Assembly: GCA_964411885.1 (NCBI GenBank)
Contig: CAYPMK010000016.1
Span: 1 to 32,570, forward strand
Source: JAKLHL01 sp964411885
Lineage (GTDB): Bacteria; Bdellovibrionota; JAFGOL01
DNA length: 32,570 nucleotides
Reading direction: 5' to 3'
A program made the position numbers and the translations under genes. Under the pieces are notes generated by a model. It ran no database searches, was not told where the DNA came from, and saw nothing but the letters and a program-made list of their open reading frames with translations. Shown in pieces: positions 17,238 through 24,494 of the stretch. The stretch's first letter is position 1; every line of letters begins with the position of its first letter.

Positions 17238-17617
17238 TAGTGGTGCTCCTCTTTTAGATATTCGCTATATGCTTTTGCATCCATAAGTTCATTGCTCTTT
17301 TTTGTGAATTTTATTTTTGCTATCCATGAACCATAAGGATCAGAATTAACCTTGTCTGGTGAATCTGCTAGCGCGGTATTTACCTCTGTAACAGTACCTT
17401 CTAATGCAGAAAACACATCTGAAACAGCTTTTGTACTCTCCACAACACCAATAGCGTCACCTATCTTTACTGTTTTACCTACTTCGGGAAGTTCTACAAA
17501 AACGATATCACCAAGCTGACCTTGAGCATGATCACTTATGCCCATAGCGGCGACATCACCATTTATTAAAACCCATTCATGGTCCTTTGTGTAGAAAAGA
17601 TCAGATTTAACGTTCAT
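17237..17617 (-). CDS. gcvH: Glycine cleavage system H protein
   Basis: Lipoyl carrier that shuttles the aminomethyl group between P-, T- and L-proteins. From the ATG at 17617 (ribosome site TGGAGGAT, 6 nt upstream) it has 126 aa, the standard size; an upstream in-frame start would add 15 unneeded residues. The lipoyl site is K63 in VVESTKAVSDVFS. YTKDHEW at the N-terminus and DPYGSWIAKIK near the C-terminus are typical. The gap to gcvT is 269 nt, unlike all other joints in the operon, and holds the nested inverted-repeat element. Confidence 0.96.
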   Translation of the reverse strand: MNVKSDLFYTKDHEWVLINGDVAAMGISDHAQGQLGDIVFVELPEVGKTVKIGDAIGVVESTKAVSDVFSALEGTVTEVNTALADSPDKVNSDPYGSWIAKIKFTKKSNELMDAKAYSEYLKEEHH

Positions 17618-17697
17618 GACAAATCCTCCAGTATTGTTATTTAACAAGGGATTCTTTATCACGCGTTAATTACATAATCAATAATATGTAACTAGTT

Positions 17698-17873
17698 ATT
17701 AAGTTAACCCTTACTTTTTAAGCTTTCTGGAGTGGACGGGTCCCATTCTTGCCGAGACGAGCGTTAAAAAATCGTGGTGTTTGAGCCGAAGGCGAGTTCA
17801 CGATTTTAGCGAGACGAGGCTTAGAATGGTTCGGACACGACAGTCAAGCTTAAAAAGTAAGGGTTAACTTAAT
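17698..17873. repeat. 176-bp nested inverted-repeat element (MITE-like)
   Basis: Terminal arms 17698-17725 and 17846-17873 are 28-bp perfect inverted repeats whose ends carry TTAA (arm sequence begins ATTAAGTTAACCC). Inside lie further pairs: CCATTCT (17743-17749) with AGAATGG (17823-17829), AAAATCGTG (17768-17776) with CACGATTTT (17799-17807), and GCC-GAA-GGC at the tip (17785-17793). GAGACGAG occurs once in each half in the same direction. The core is visibly richer in G+C than the neighbourhood. No ORF, tRNA or known riboswitch is seen. It may be a non-autonomous mobile element or a structured RNA between gcvT and gcvH. The perfect terminal arms favour the first. Confidence 0.85.
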
Positions 17874-17886
17874 TATGTTTTACTGC

Positions 17887-18966
17887 TTAATATTTTTTAA
17901 GGAACGGGAGCTTCATTTGTTTAAGTGGTATGTTCTTGGTGCGTATTTTAACAAAAAGCTTTGATCCATCGTTAAGTTTGTCTGTATTTATATAGGCTAA
18001 ACCAACAGGTATACCTAAACTTGGTGAAAGAGTACCACTTGTAACAACACCAACTGTGTTGTCTTTACCGTCAACTACCAAGTAGTCGTGTCTTGGGATA
18101 CCTTTTTCCTCTAGGGTAAAACCCACTAATTTTCTTTTTAAACCTTCTTGTTTTTGTTTTAAGAGTGCATCACGACCTACAAAATTACCACTCTCAAGTT
18201 TAACGAACATATCTATGCCGGCCTCTAGTGGTGTTGTTTCTGCAGTTATGTCGTTACCATAGAGCATAAGAGCAGCTTCAAGCCTAAGAGTGTCTCTACA
18301 ACCAAGTCCACAAGGAACAGCGCCAGCAGCTACAAGAGCATCCCATAATTTACCACCTTCGTTCCATGGTCCATATATTTCAAAACCATTCTCTCCTGTA
18401 TAACCAGTCCTTGATACTATACAGTTAACACCGTTTAACTTTGTATTCTTGAAATGGAAGAATTTTACGTCGTTAAGATCTATGTTAAAACATTTTTCCA
18501 CAACTGTTTTTGCATTCGGTCCCTGTACAGCTAGCTGAAAATAATCTGGGCTTACGTTCTTTAACTCTACACCAAATGAATTCTGTTTTTTCATCCACTC
18601 AAAATCTTTATCTATGTTAGCGGCGTTAATTACAAGCAGATATTCCTTTTCATTTACTCTATACACCAAAAGATCATCAACTATACCGCCGTGTTCATAA
18701 CACATAGGTGTGTACATTACTCTTCCGTCATAAAGTTTGTTAGTATCGTTGGCAACAAGATTCCTTACGAATTCTCCTGCCCTATCACCCTTAACAGTTA
18801 CTTCACCCATATGGCTTACATCAAAAATACCGACGTTATTCCTTACAGAATTGTGTTCGTTTATAAGACCACTGAATTCTACCGGCAAATACCAGCCTGC
18901 AAATTCTACGATCTTTCCGCCATGTTTTACATGACAATCATAAATTGATGTTTTTTTAGTGCTCAT
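17887..18966 (-). CDS. gcvT: Glycine cleavage system T protein (aminomethyltransferase)
   Basis: Releases ammonia from aminomethyl-GcvH and moves the one-carbon unit to tetrahydrofolate, giving 5,10-methylene-THF. 359 aa, normal size. Motifs: FAGWYLPVEFSGLINEH, VGIFDVSHMGEV, RTGYTGENGFEIYGP, CRDTLRLEAALMLYGNDI and TSGTLSPSLG. Ribosome site AAGGAGAC before the ATG. folD ends 12 nt upstream, so no glycine riboswitch fits in front of gcvT. The folD neighbour uses the methylene-THF made here. Confidence 0.97.
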   Translation of the reverse strand: MSTKKTSIYDCHVKHGGKIVEFAGWYLPVEFSGLINEHNSVRNNVGIFDVSHMGEVTVKGDRAGEFVRNLVANDTNKLYDGRVMYTPMCYEHGGIVDDLLVYRVNEKEYLLVINAANIDKDFEWMKKQNSFGVELKNVSPDYFQLAVQGPNAKTVVEKCFNIDLNDVKFFHFKNTKLNGVNCIVSRTGYTGENGFEIYGPWNEGGKLWDALVAAGAVPCGLGCRDTLRLEAALMLYGNDITAETTPLEAGIDMFVKLESGNFVGRDALLKQKQEGLKRKLVGFTLEEKGIPRHDYLVVDGKDNTVGVVTSGTLSPSLGIPVGLAYINTDKLNDGSKLFVKIRTKNIPLKQMKLPFLKKY

Positions 18967-18978
18967 TTTATTGTCTCC

Positions 18979-19839
18979 TTATTTACAAAATTTTTGCTTC
19001 TTAGCCATATTAAAAGTATTCTTTAATAACATCGCTATGGTCATTGGGCCTACGCCACCGGGTACTGGTGTTATTGCAGAAGCCTTATCCTTTAACGTTT
19101 CATAGTCCACGTCACCACAAAGTTTTCCATCACTCATTCTATTAACACCAACATCTATTACAACAGCACCGTCTTTAACCATCTCCGCAGTAACTAACTT
19201 TGCTACCCCAACTGCTGCAACCACTATATCAGCCTCTTTAACCACAGAGGAAAGATCTTTGGTCCTTGAATGACATATAGTTACTGTTGCATCCCTGTTC
19301 AACAACATTAAAGCGAGTGGTTTTCCTACTATATTACTTCTCCCAACTATGACCGCTCTTTTACCCGCTGGATCTATATTATATCTTTCCAAAAGTTCCA
19401 TTACTCCCGCCGGGGTACATGGCGCTATGCTTAGCGGTGCATCAGTTTTTTTCTTTGTAAGTATATTCCCAACATTAAAAGGATGAAAACAATCAACATC
19501 TTTGTCTACTGGTATTGAGTTAAGGATAAGTTCTTCGCTAATATGTTTTGGTAAAGGAAGCTGAACTATCAACCCATGTATATTACAATCGTTCTTTACT
19601 TCTTCTATTACGGATAATAATTGGTCCTGAGTTGTGTCTGACATCAGCCTATATGTTTTATGATAGAAACCAACTTTTTCACAAGCCTTTTCTTTGTTCT
19701 TAACATAAACACTAGAGGCTGGATCGTCCCCAACCATTATTACACAAAGCCCCGGCGTTATTCCAAGGTTTATGGATTCTTTTTTTATTTCTTCAAGTAT
19801 GTCCTGACTAGTTTTCTTACCATCCAAAACAACTTTCAT
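18979..19839 (-). CDS. folD: Bifunctional methylene-THF dehydrogenase / methenyl-THF cyclohydrolase
   Basis: Interconverts methylene-, methenyl- and 10-formyl-THF with NADP. From the ATG at 19839 (ribosome site AAGGGAG, 6 nt upstream) the protein is 286 aa, the usual length. Motifs: YVKNKEKACEKVGF with the catalytic lysine, QLPLPKHI, PCTPAGVMELL, VIVGRSNIVGKPLALML (Rossmann) and PVPGGVGPMTIAMLL. A 98-codon upstream in-frame extension exists but is the antisense of the FtsB-like gene. It leads the folD-gcvTHPAPB operon, linking glycine breakdown to the folate one-carbon pool. Confidence 0.97.
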   Translation of the reverse strand: MKVVLDGKKTSQDILEEIKKESINLGITPGLCVIMVGDDPASSVYVKNKEKACEKVGFYHKTYRLMSDTTQDQLLSVIEEVKNDCNIHGLIVQLPLPKHISEELILNSIPVDKDVDCFHPFNVGNILTKKKTDAPLSIAPCTPAGVMELLERYNIDPAGKRAVIVGRSNIVGKPLALMLLNRDATVTICHSRTKDLSSVVKEADIVVAAVGVAKLVTAEMVKDGAVVIDVGVNRMSDGKLCGDVDYETLKDKASAITPVPGGVGPMTIAMLLKNTFNMAKKQKFCK

Positions 19840-19876
19840 CTTTCGCTCCCTTACGACTAGTGCTATAACATATAAT
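19840..19876. promoter_or_regulatory. Very short divergent promoter region
   Basis: Only 37 nt separate the folD and FtsB-like ATGs. TATAAT occurs on the plus strand at 19871-19876, touching the ATG at 19877, but without a good -35 at the right distance. The folD promoter must overlap the FtsB-like coding start. I cannot place either start of transcription firmly. Confidence 0.3.
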
Positions 19877-20170
19877 ATGGTTTTTGACAGGAAAAAACTT
19901 GAAAGGCTTATGCAGGCAAAGTATGGCTGGTATTTTGCCATACTACTTTTGTTAATATCAATATTTTCAAACACAGGAATAAGACAACTAGTAAAAATAC
20001 GCTGGGATATATATAAGAATAAAAAAGACATAAAAGAACTTGAAATACAGAACAACGCCCTAAGAGCAAAGATCAGTGAAATAAAACAGAACCCAAGGAT
20101 GATGGAAGTATACGCAAGATCAAAGCTTGGCATGGTAAGGTCTGACGAAATAGTTTATGAGATAAAATAG
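19877..20170 (+). CDS. FtsB/DivIC-like septum formation initiator protein
   Basis: 97 aa, with one membrane segment (about residues 18-34, WYFAILLLLISIF) followed by a coiled coil (about 45-70, DIKELEIQNNALRAKISEIK) and the family end RSKLGMVRSDEIVYEIK, which matches the DivIC/FtsB pattern. Such proteins bridge FtsL and FtsQ at the division site. The start is uncertain: the ATG at 19877 has no ribosome site and follows TATAAT directly, while an in-frame ATG at 19910 has GAAAGG 3 nt upstream and would give 86 aa. It converges on mtgA, another cell-wall gene, with 3 nt between stops. Confidence 0.85.
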   Translation: MVFDRKKLERLMQAKYGWYFAILLLLISIFSNTGIRQLVKIRWDIYKNKKDIKELEIQNNALRAKISEIKQNPRMMEVYARSKLGMVRSDEIVYEIK

Positions 20171-20173
20171 TAA

Positions 20174-20908
20174 TTATCTAATCTCTTCTTGTTCCTGTTC
20201 TTCTTGTGGGTCAACATATCTGTTAAGATTAGGATCATTTGAAAGTATTCTGTACCTTTTCCTGAAAAATGATTTTCTTGGTATGTCCTTAGGACTGTAC
20301 TTAATTGGACTTGGCAATATTATCAACAGTTGAGTAAGCTGTTCAGTATCAAGTCTTGATATATCTCTCTTAAAATAATGCTTTGATGCCTGACCTATCC
20401 CATAGACCCCTTTACCAAATTCAACATAGTTAAAGTAAAGTTCCATAATCCTATTCTTGCTTAACAAAAGTTCCATCTGTAGAGCCAATATCAATTCCAT
20501 ATATTTTCTTACATAATTCTTGTTAGGTACAAGGAACAGCGTCCTTGCTAATTGCTGAGTAAGGGTGCTCCCTCCAACCAAGGTCTTTCCATATCTTTTA
20601 TTTATTTTGTAGGCCATAGCCATAGCATCAAGGTCAATACCATGATGGGATTTAAAGCTTGGATCTTCTAACTTTATAAGGACTCTTTTAAGAGGAGCTT
20701 TTATTTGTGTTAGAGGAACAAAAACAACAGGCTTGTTATTTACTCGCTGATAATACTTTCTGTACAGCATTAAACTTGTGTTTTGTGGATTAACGTACTT
20801 GTAAGCAAATATCCATATAAAGCTGGTGCCGAACACCACTAGATGTATTAACAAGATCCATTTAACTATCACAAAAAGCACATTTGTCTTTTTAGTCTTC
20901 CTTTTCAT
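20174..20908 (-). CDS. mtgA: Monofunctional peptidoglycan glycosyltransferase
   Basis: Polymerises lipid II into glycan strands at the periplasmic face of the inner membrane. GT51 motifs are intact: LIKLEDPSFKSHHGID with the catalytic Glu, GGSTLTQQLARTLFL, KYMELILALQMELLLSKNRIMELYFN and VYGIGQASKHYF. No transpeptidase domain follows, so it is monofunctional. The start at 20908 (244 aa) gives a basic tail (MKRKTKKT) and one membrane anchor; a promoter at 20916-20944 would start RNA right at this ATG. An in-frame start 14 codons upstream (20950) is possible but would overlap that promoter. The C-terminus ends in an acidic tail rich in Glu and Gln. Confidence 0.94.
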   Translation of the reverse strand: MKRKTKKTNVLFVIVKWILLIHLVVFGTSFIWIFAYKYVNPQNTSLMLYRKYYQRVNNKPVVFVPLTQIKAPLKRVLIKLEDPSFKSHHGIDLDAMAMAYKINKRYGKTLVGGSTLTQQLARTLFLVPNKNYVRKYMELILALQMELLLSKNRIMELYFNYVEFGKGVYGIGQASKHYFKRDISRLDTEQLTQLLIILPSPIKYSPKDIPRKSFFRKRYRILSNDPNLNRYVDPQEEQEQEEIR

Positions 20909-20915
20909 TAATAGG

Positions 20916-20944
20916 AGTCTACAAAGCATAAAATTATTTGTCAA
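20916..20944 (-). promoter_or_regulatory. Promoter for mtgA, possibly giving a leaderless mRNA
   Basis: TTGACA (20944-20939) and TAGACT (20921-20916) on the minus strand are 17 nt apart. RNA would begin about 7 nt later, at or next to the ATG at 20908. No Shine-Dalgarno is seen before any of the three in-frame ATGs. Confidence 0.45.
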
Positions 20945-20986
20945 AAACATGATGACGGTTTTTTACAAATGAGGTAATTTCCAAGC

Positions 20987-21325
20987 ATGACTAGAACACT
21001 TCCAATACTATTACTGCTGGTCTCTAATATTTTCATGACTTTTGCATGGTATGGGCATTTAAAATACAAACACCACGCAATTTGGATAGTAATATTGGCT
21101 AGCTGGGGAATAGCTTTCTTTGAGTACTGCTTTCAGGTACCAGCAAACAGACTTGGTCATTCACATTATTCCGCCGCACAATTAAAGACCATACAAGAAG
21201 TAATAACCTTGGTGGTTTTTGCCTTTTTTTCTGTTCTCTACTTAAAAGAAGAGTTCAAGTGGAACTATGCAGTTGGTTTTGCAATGATGATAGGAGCTGT
21301 ATTCTTTATATTCAAGAAATGGTAG
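20987..21325 (+). CDS. DUF486 (DMT-like) small membrane protein
   Basis: 112 aa with four hydrophobic segments, and the family-typical stretches NIFMTFAWYGHLKY, SWGIAFFEYCFQVPANRLG and QEVITLVVFAFFSVLYLKEE. DUF486 proteins belong to the drug/metabolite transporter-like group; no substrate is known to me. GAGGT stands about 10 nt before the ATG. The stop is immediately followed by the ribosome site of the Crp/Fnr gene, so the two are probably one transcription unit, although a functional link is not evident. Confidence 0.88.
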   Translation: MTRTLPILLLLVSNIFMTFAWYGHLKYKHHAIWIVILASWGIAFFEYCFQVPANRLGHSHYSAAQLKTIQEVITLVVFAFFSVLYLKEEFKWNYAVGFAMMIGAVFFIFKKW

Positions 21326-21331
21326 GTGAAA

Positions 21332-22009
21332 ATGCAAACTAACACTGCCTTATTCCTTAAAAAATCTTTCTTGTTCAGCTCATTAAGTGAAAAAGAGTTA
21401 AATGTTATATCTTCTTTTTGTTCACAAAAAAAACTAAACAAAAACCACATCCTTTTTAATGAACGTGATGAGGCAAACTCTTTTTACATGATAGTTTATG
21501 GTAAACTAAAGATATATAAAATAAACCCAGAAGGCAAAGAACACATAATACACCTTCATTCTTCTAGCGATATAATAGCAGAGGCCGCAATATTCGATAA
21601 AAAATATTATCCTGCTTCTTGTAAGGCTGTAGATAGTTCTATGGTAGTACAGATACCTAAAAAGGACTTTGTAGAACTAATAAAGAACAATCCTTCAATA
21701 TCCTTAAAATTTATGTCTGCTTATTCAAAAAGGTTAAGGGAATTTGTTTCTACCATAGAGGAATTATCTAGTAGCGACGTAAAGAAAAGATTAGCTCGCT
21801 ACATAATTAACAATATAGAGGCAACAAACAACAAAGGATCATTAAAACTTAACATAAGTAAAAAGGAACTTGCATCTATGTTGGGAACTGTTCCAGAAAC
21901 AATATCAAGAAGCCTTGCCTACTTAAAAGAAAACGGATTAATTAGCATAAAAAGCAAAGATATTTACGTGCCTGACGTTAATAAAATAAAAAACTATCTA
22001 AAAAATTAA
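21332..22009 (+). CDS. Crp/Fnr-family regulator, HcpR type
   Basis: 225 aa: an N-terminal cyclic-nucleotide-binding-like beta roll (about residues 15-125), a long dimer helix (KFMSAYSKRLREFVSTIEEL) and a C-terminal winged helix-turn-helix with recognition helix VPETISRSLAYLKENGLISI. It has no N-terminal four-Cys set, so it is not an FNR-type Fe-S sensor. Its position directly before a ferredoxin-hcp pair and a TTGAC-N4-GTCAA site between them match HcpR, the regulator of hydroxylamine reductase and nitrosative-stress genes in anaerobes. The ATG at 21332 follows AGGTGA by 4 nt; a GTG two codons earlier lies in that ribosome site. Family call is firm; the HcpR assignment rests on context. Confidence 0.85.
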   Translation: MQTNTALFLKKSFLFSSLSEKELNVISSFCSQKKLNKNHILFNERDEANSFYMIVYGKLKIYKINPEGKEHIIHLHSSSDIIAEAAIFDKKYYPASCKAVDSSMVVQIPKKDFVELIKNNPSISLKFMSAYSKRLREFVSTIEELSSSDVKKRLARYIINNIEATNNKGSLKLNISKKELASMLGTVPETISRSLAYLKENGLISIKSKDIYVPDVNKIKNYLKN

Positions 22010-22014
22010 GATCT

Positions 22015-22030
22015 CTTGACTTGGGTCAAG
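22015..22030. promoter_or_regulatory. HcpR-type operator (perfect palindrome)
   Basis: CTTGAC-TTGG-GTCAAG, 6-bp perfect half-sites with a 4-nt centre. It matches the TTGAC-N4-GTCAA pattern I know for HcpR regulators. It lies 5 nt after the regulator's stop codon and in front of the ferredoxin and hcp genes. Its centre is about 41.5 nt before the transcription start predicted from the -10 at 22052-22057, the position expected for class II activation. Confidence 0.8.
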
Positions 22031-22051
22031 GAATAAATACACCTACTGGAT

Positions 22052-22057
22052 TAATAT
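22052..22057 (+). promoter_or_regulatory. Probable -10 element of the ferredoxin-hcp promoter
   Basis: TAATAT (overlapping TATAAG at 22055-22060) without a proper -35, as expected for an activator-dependent promoter. Transcription would start near 22064, just before the AAGGAGG ribosome site at 22067-22073, leaving a leader of under 20 nt. Confidence 0.45.
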
Positions 22058-22080
22058 AAGTTTTGTAAGGAGGCGTGATT

Positions 22081-22755
22081 ATGAAAAGAAAAATAATAAA
22101 CATAAACGAAAGCCTTTGTATTGGATGTGGTAACTGCGTCACAGGATGTCATCAAGGAGCCTTAGAAATAATAAATGGCAAGGCAAAATTAGTAAAAAAA
22201 GATTTCTGTGATGGACTTGGAGCTTGCATAGGAACTTGTCCTACTGGAGCTTTAAGCATTACAGAAGAGGAGAAGAAAGAAATGGATCACACTAAAGGAT
22301 GTTCGTGTCCGGGCTCAATGATAATAGATAGAAAAAATACAGGAACAAAAAAAACAACAACAGGTTCTAATGTAAGCGGGCAAGCAATACCATCTGAACT
22401 ACGACAATGGCCAGTACAACTACATTTAGTAAATCCTTCTGCCTCTTATTTTAAAGATACAGAACTTGCAGTCATAAGTACCTGCTCCCCATTAGCCTCT
22501 GCAGATGTACATTGGCGTTTTATAAGAGGAAGAGCAGTGGTTGTAGCTTGTCCAAAGTTAGACAGAACAGAAGATTATGCACAAAAACTTGCAGACATAT
22601 TTGAAGTAGCTAATACAAAAAAAGTTCTATCAATAATAATGGATGTTCCTTGCTGTAAGGGACTTACAGAACTAATAAAAAAAGCGATGTCCATAAGCAG
22701 TAATAGGGGTGTTACATTAGAAGAACATATAGTAAAATTAAATGGTGACATTTAG
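22081..22755 (+). CDS. 4Fe-4S ferredoxin-type protein linked to Hcp
   Basis: 224 aa from the ATG at 22081 (AAGGAGG 7 nt upstream). The N-terminus has one complete cluster motif CIGCGNCVTGCHQGAL and a second, altered one, CDGLGACIGTCPTGAL, which lacks the usual second Cys but is typical of this family. A third cysteine group (CSCPGSM) follows at about residue 79. The C-terminal domain has LRQWPVQLHLVNPSA, a Cys in STCSPLA, VVACPKLD and VPCCKGL, so Cys residues that could bind another cluster. Such proteins are regularly encoded next to hcp and may carry electrons to it (inference from context). The stop runs directly into the hcp ribosome site. Confidence 0.88.
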   Translation: MKRKIININESLCIGCGNCVTGCHQGALEIINGKAKLVKKDFCDGLGACIGTCPTGALSITEEEKKEMDHTKGCSCPGSMIIDRKNTGTKKTTTGSNVSGQAIPSELRQWPVQLHLVNPSASYFKDTELAVISTCSPLASADVHWRFIRGRAVVVACPKLDRTEDYAQKLADIFEVANTKKVLSIIMDVPCCKGLTELIKKAMSISSNRGVTLEEHIVKLNGDI

Positions 22756-22764
22756 GAGGTGTCT

Positions 22765-24381
22765 ATGTTTTGTTATCAGTGCGAACAAACAATGAAAGGA
22801 ACTGGATGTAATCTTACCGCAGGTGTTTGTGGTAAAGAGGCGCTAACAGCAGAATCTCAAGACCTGTTAGTAACGATTACAAAGAACGTTGGTGTAGTTG
22901 CCAACAAGTTAAGAAAGAACGGCATGAAGGATAGAGAAGCTGATCTTTTCGTGATGGATGCTCTATTCACTACCGTTACCAACGTTAACTTTGACTCACA
23001 AAAAGTTATTGAACTAGCAGTTAAAGGATTAAACATCAGAGACAGGCTATACAAAGTTGCAAAAGAAAAAGGGATAGAAATGCCCGAGTTCAAGAATTTT
23101 CCTAACAAAGCAGAAGAAGTTCAAAAAATATGGAATGAAATATCCATACCAAAAAGAAGAACAGACAGGGGAGACGACGCCGCAGGAATAGAAGAACTAA
23201 TAACTTATGGTCTTAAAGGAATGGCGGCTTATGCACATCACGCTCACATACTTAACGTAGAGGATGATGGTGTTTTTGCTTTCTTCCACGAAGCATTAGA
23301 TTTTATTTCTACACAACGCAAGGCAGATGAATTACTAGGCATGGCACTAAAAGTTGGAGAAGTTAACCTTAAAGTAATGGAACTCCTTGATACAGCAAAC
23401 ACAAAAAATTACGGTCATCCAGAACCAACAAAAGTAAGGATTACTTCAATAAAAGGTAAAGCAATCCTTGTCTCTGGTCATGATCTTAAGGATCTGGAAG
23501 AAATACTAAAACAAACAGAAGGTAAAGGCATAAATGTTTATACCCACGGAGAAATGTTACCATGCAACGCCTATCCACAACTAAAGAAATATAAACATCT
23601 TGTTGGTAACTACGGTAGTGCATGGCAAAATCAGCAAAAAGAATTCAATGAATTCCCCGGCTCTATAATAATGACAACTAATTGCATTCAAAAGCCAAAA
23701 GAGACTTATACAGCAAGAATATTCACCTGTGGGCTTGTAAGATTCCCCGGTGTTACACACATAGAGAACAGGAATTTTACACCAGCAATACAAGCTGCAT
23801 TACAAGAGAAAGGTTTTGAACATGATGAACCAGAAAAATTCATAACAATAGGTTTTGGACATAACACAGTTATGTCTGTAGCAGATAAAGTCATTAACGG
23901 TGTTAAAGCTGGGAAAATTCGTCACTTTTTCTTGATAGGTGGTTGCGATGGCGCAAAACCCGGTAGAGATTATTACACAGAATTTGCACAGAGTGTTCCA
24001 AACGACTGTGTAATACTAACTCTTGCTTGTGGTAAATACAGATTCAATAAATTGGAATTCGGCGATATAGACGGTATTCCAAGACTATTAGACATAGGTC
24101 AGTGTAACGATGCATATTCTGCAATACAAATAGCAGTTGCACTTGCTGGAGCATTCAAAACAGATGTGAACAGTTTGCCTCTATCACTAATTCTTTCTTG
24201 GTATGAGCAAAAGGCAGTTTGCATACTACTTACCCTACTCCACCTTGGTATAAAGAACATACACCTTGGACCAAGTTTGCCAGCCTTTGTAACGCCTAGT
24301 GTATTGAACATCCTTGTAGAAAAATTTAGTATAAGACCAGTAAGCACGCCAAAAGAAGATCTAAAGAGGATCTTGGGTTAA
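22765..24381 (+). CDS. hcp: Hydroxylamine reductase (hybrid cluster protein)
   Basis: Reduces hydroxylamine to ammonia in vitro and is now regarded in several bacteria as a nitric oxide reductase/nitrosylase. From the ATG at 22765 (AGGAGG upstream) it has 538 aa. The N-terminal Cys3, Cys6, Cys15 and Cys22 (C-x2-C-x8-C-x6-C) bind the cubane cluster, with the spacing of the Hcp type of strict anaerobes. Hybrid-cluster ligand regions are present: THGEMLPCNAYP, FTCGLVRFPG, LIGGCDGAKPGRDYYTEF and LTLACGKYRFN. It is the last gene before a strong terminator and is probably controlled by the HcpR-type regulator upstream. Confidence 0.97.
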   Translation: MFCYQCEQTMKGTGCNLTAGVCGKEALTAESQDLLVTITKNVGVVANKLRKNGMKDREADLFVMDALFTTVTNVNFDSQKVIELAVKGLNIRDRLYKVAKEKGIEMPEFKNFPNKAEEVQKIWNEISIPKRRTDRGDDAAGIEELITYGLKGMAAYAHHAHILNVEDDGVFAFFHEALDFISTQRKADELLGMALKVGEVNLKVMELLDTANTKNYGHPEPTKVRITSIKGKAILVSGHDLKDLEEILKQTEGKGINVYTHGEMLPCNAYPQLKKYKHLVGNYGSAWQNQQKEFNEFPGSIIMTTNCIQKPKETYTARIFTCGLVRFPGVTHIENRNFTPAIQAALQEKGFEHDEPEKFITIGFGHNTVMSVADKVINGVKAGKIRHFFLIGGCDGAKPGRDYYTEFAQSVPNDCVILTLACGKYRFNKLEFGDIDGIPRLLDIGQCNDAYSAIQIAVALAGAFKTDVNSLPLSLILSWYEQKAVCILLTLLHLGIKNIHLGPSLPAFVTPSVLNILVEKFSIRPVSTPKEDLKRILG

Positions 24382-24392
24382 ATTTAAAAATG

Positions 24393-24430
24393 TTTGGGGG
24401 AAGCACAAAAAGTGTTTCCCCCAAGTCTTT
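24393..24430 (+). terminator. Intrinsic terminator after hcp
   Basis: Stem TTGGGGGAAGCAC pairs with GTGTTTCCCCCAA (one G-T wobble) around a five-A loop, followed by TCTTTATT. It starts 12 nt after the hcp stop codon. The stem is strong; the T run is broken by a C and an A. Confidence 0.85.
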
Positions 24431-24431
24431 A

Positions 24432-24460
24432 TTGACAAGTTCCGTGATATCCAGTCTTAT
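24432..24460 (+). promoter_or_regulatory. Probable promoter of the secreted peptidase
   Basis: TTGACA (24432-24437, perfect -35) and TCTTAT (24455-24460, 4 of 6) at 17-nt spacing, directly after the hcp terminator. It would give a leader of about 28 nt to the ATG at 24495. Confidence 0.4.
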
Positions 24461-24494
24461 TAATCATACTCAATTATTAGTGGAGGTAAGTTCC

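Noticed and set aside
17698..17873. Integron attC site
   Set aside because: The ends (GTTAACTT and AAGTTAAC) do not fit GTTRRRY/RYYYAAC, no integrase or cassette array is nearby, and the outer arms pair perfectly without the usual unpaired bases.
18967..18978. Glycine riboswitch before gcvT
   Set aside because: Only 12 nt lie between folD and gcvT, and only 37 nt precede folD, too little for the aptamer. The element between gcvT and gcvH does not show the glycine-aptamer pattern.
19840..20133. 98-residue hydrophobic N-terminal extension of FolD
   Set aside because: It is the antisense of the FtsB-like gene. The ATG at 19839 has a good ribosome site and gives the standard FolD length.
21332..22009. 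FNR-type oxygen sensor
   Set aside because: The protein lacks the N-terminal cysteine set for a 4Fe-4S cluster; only two scattered Cys are present.
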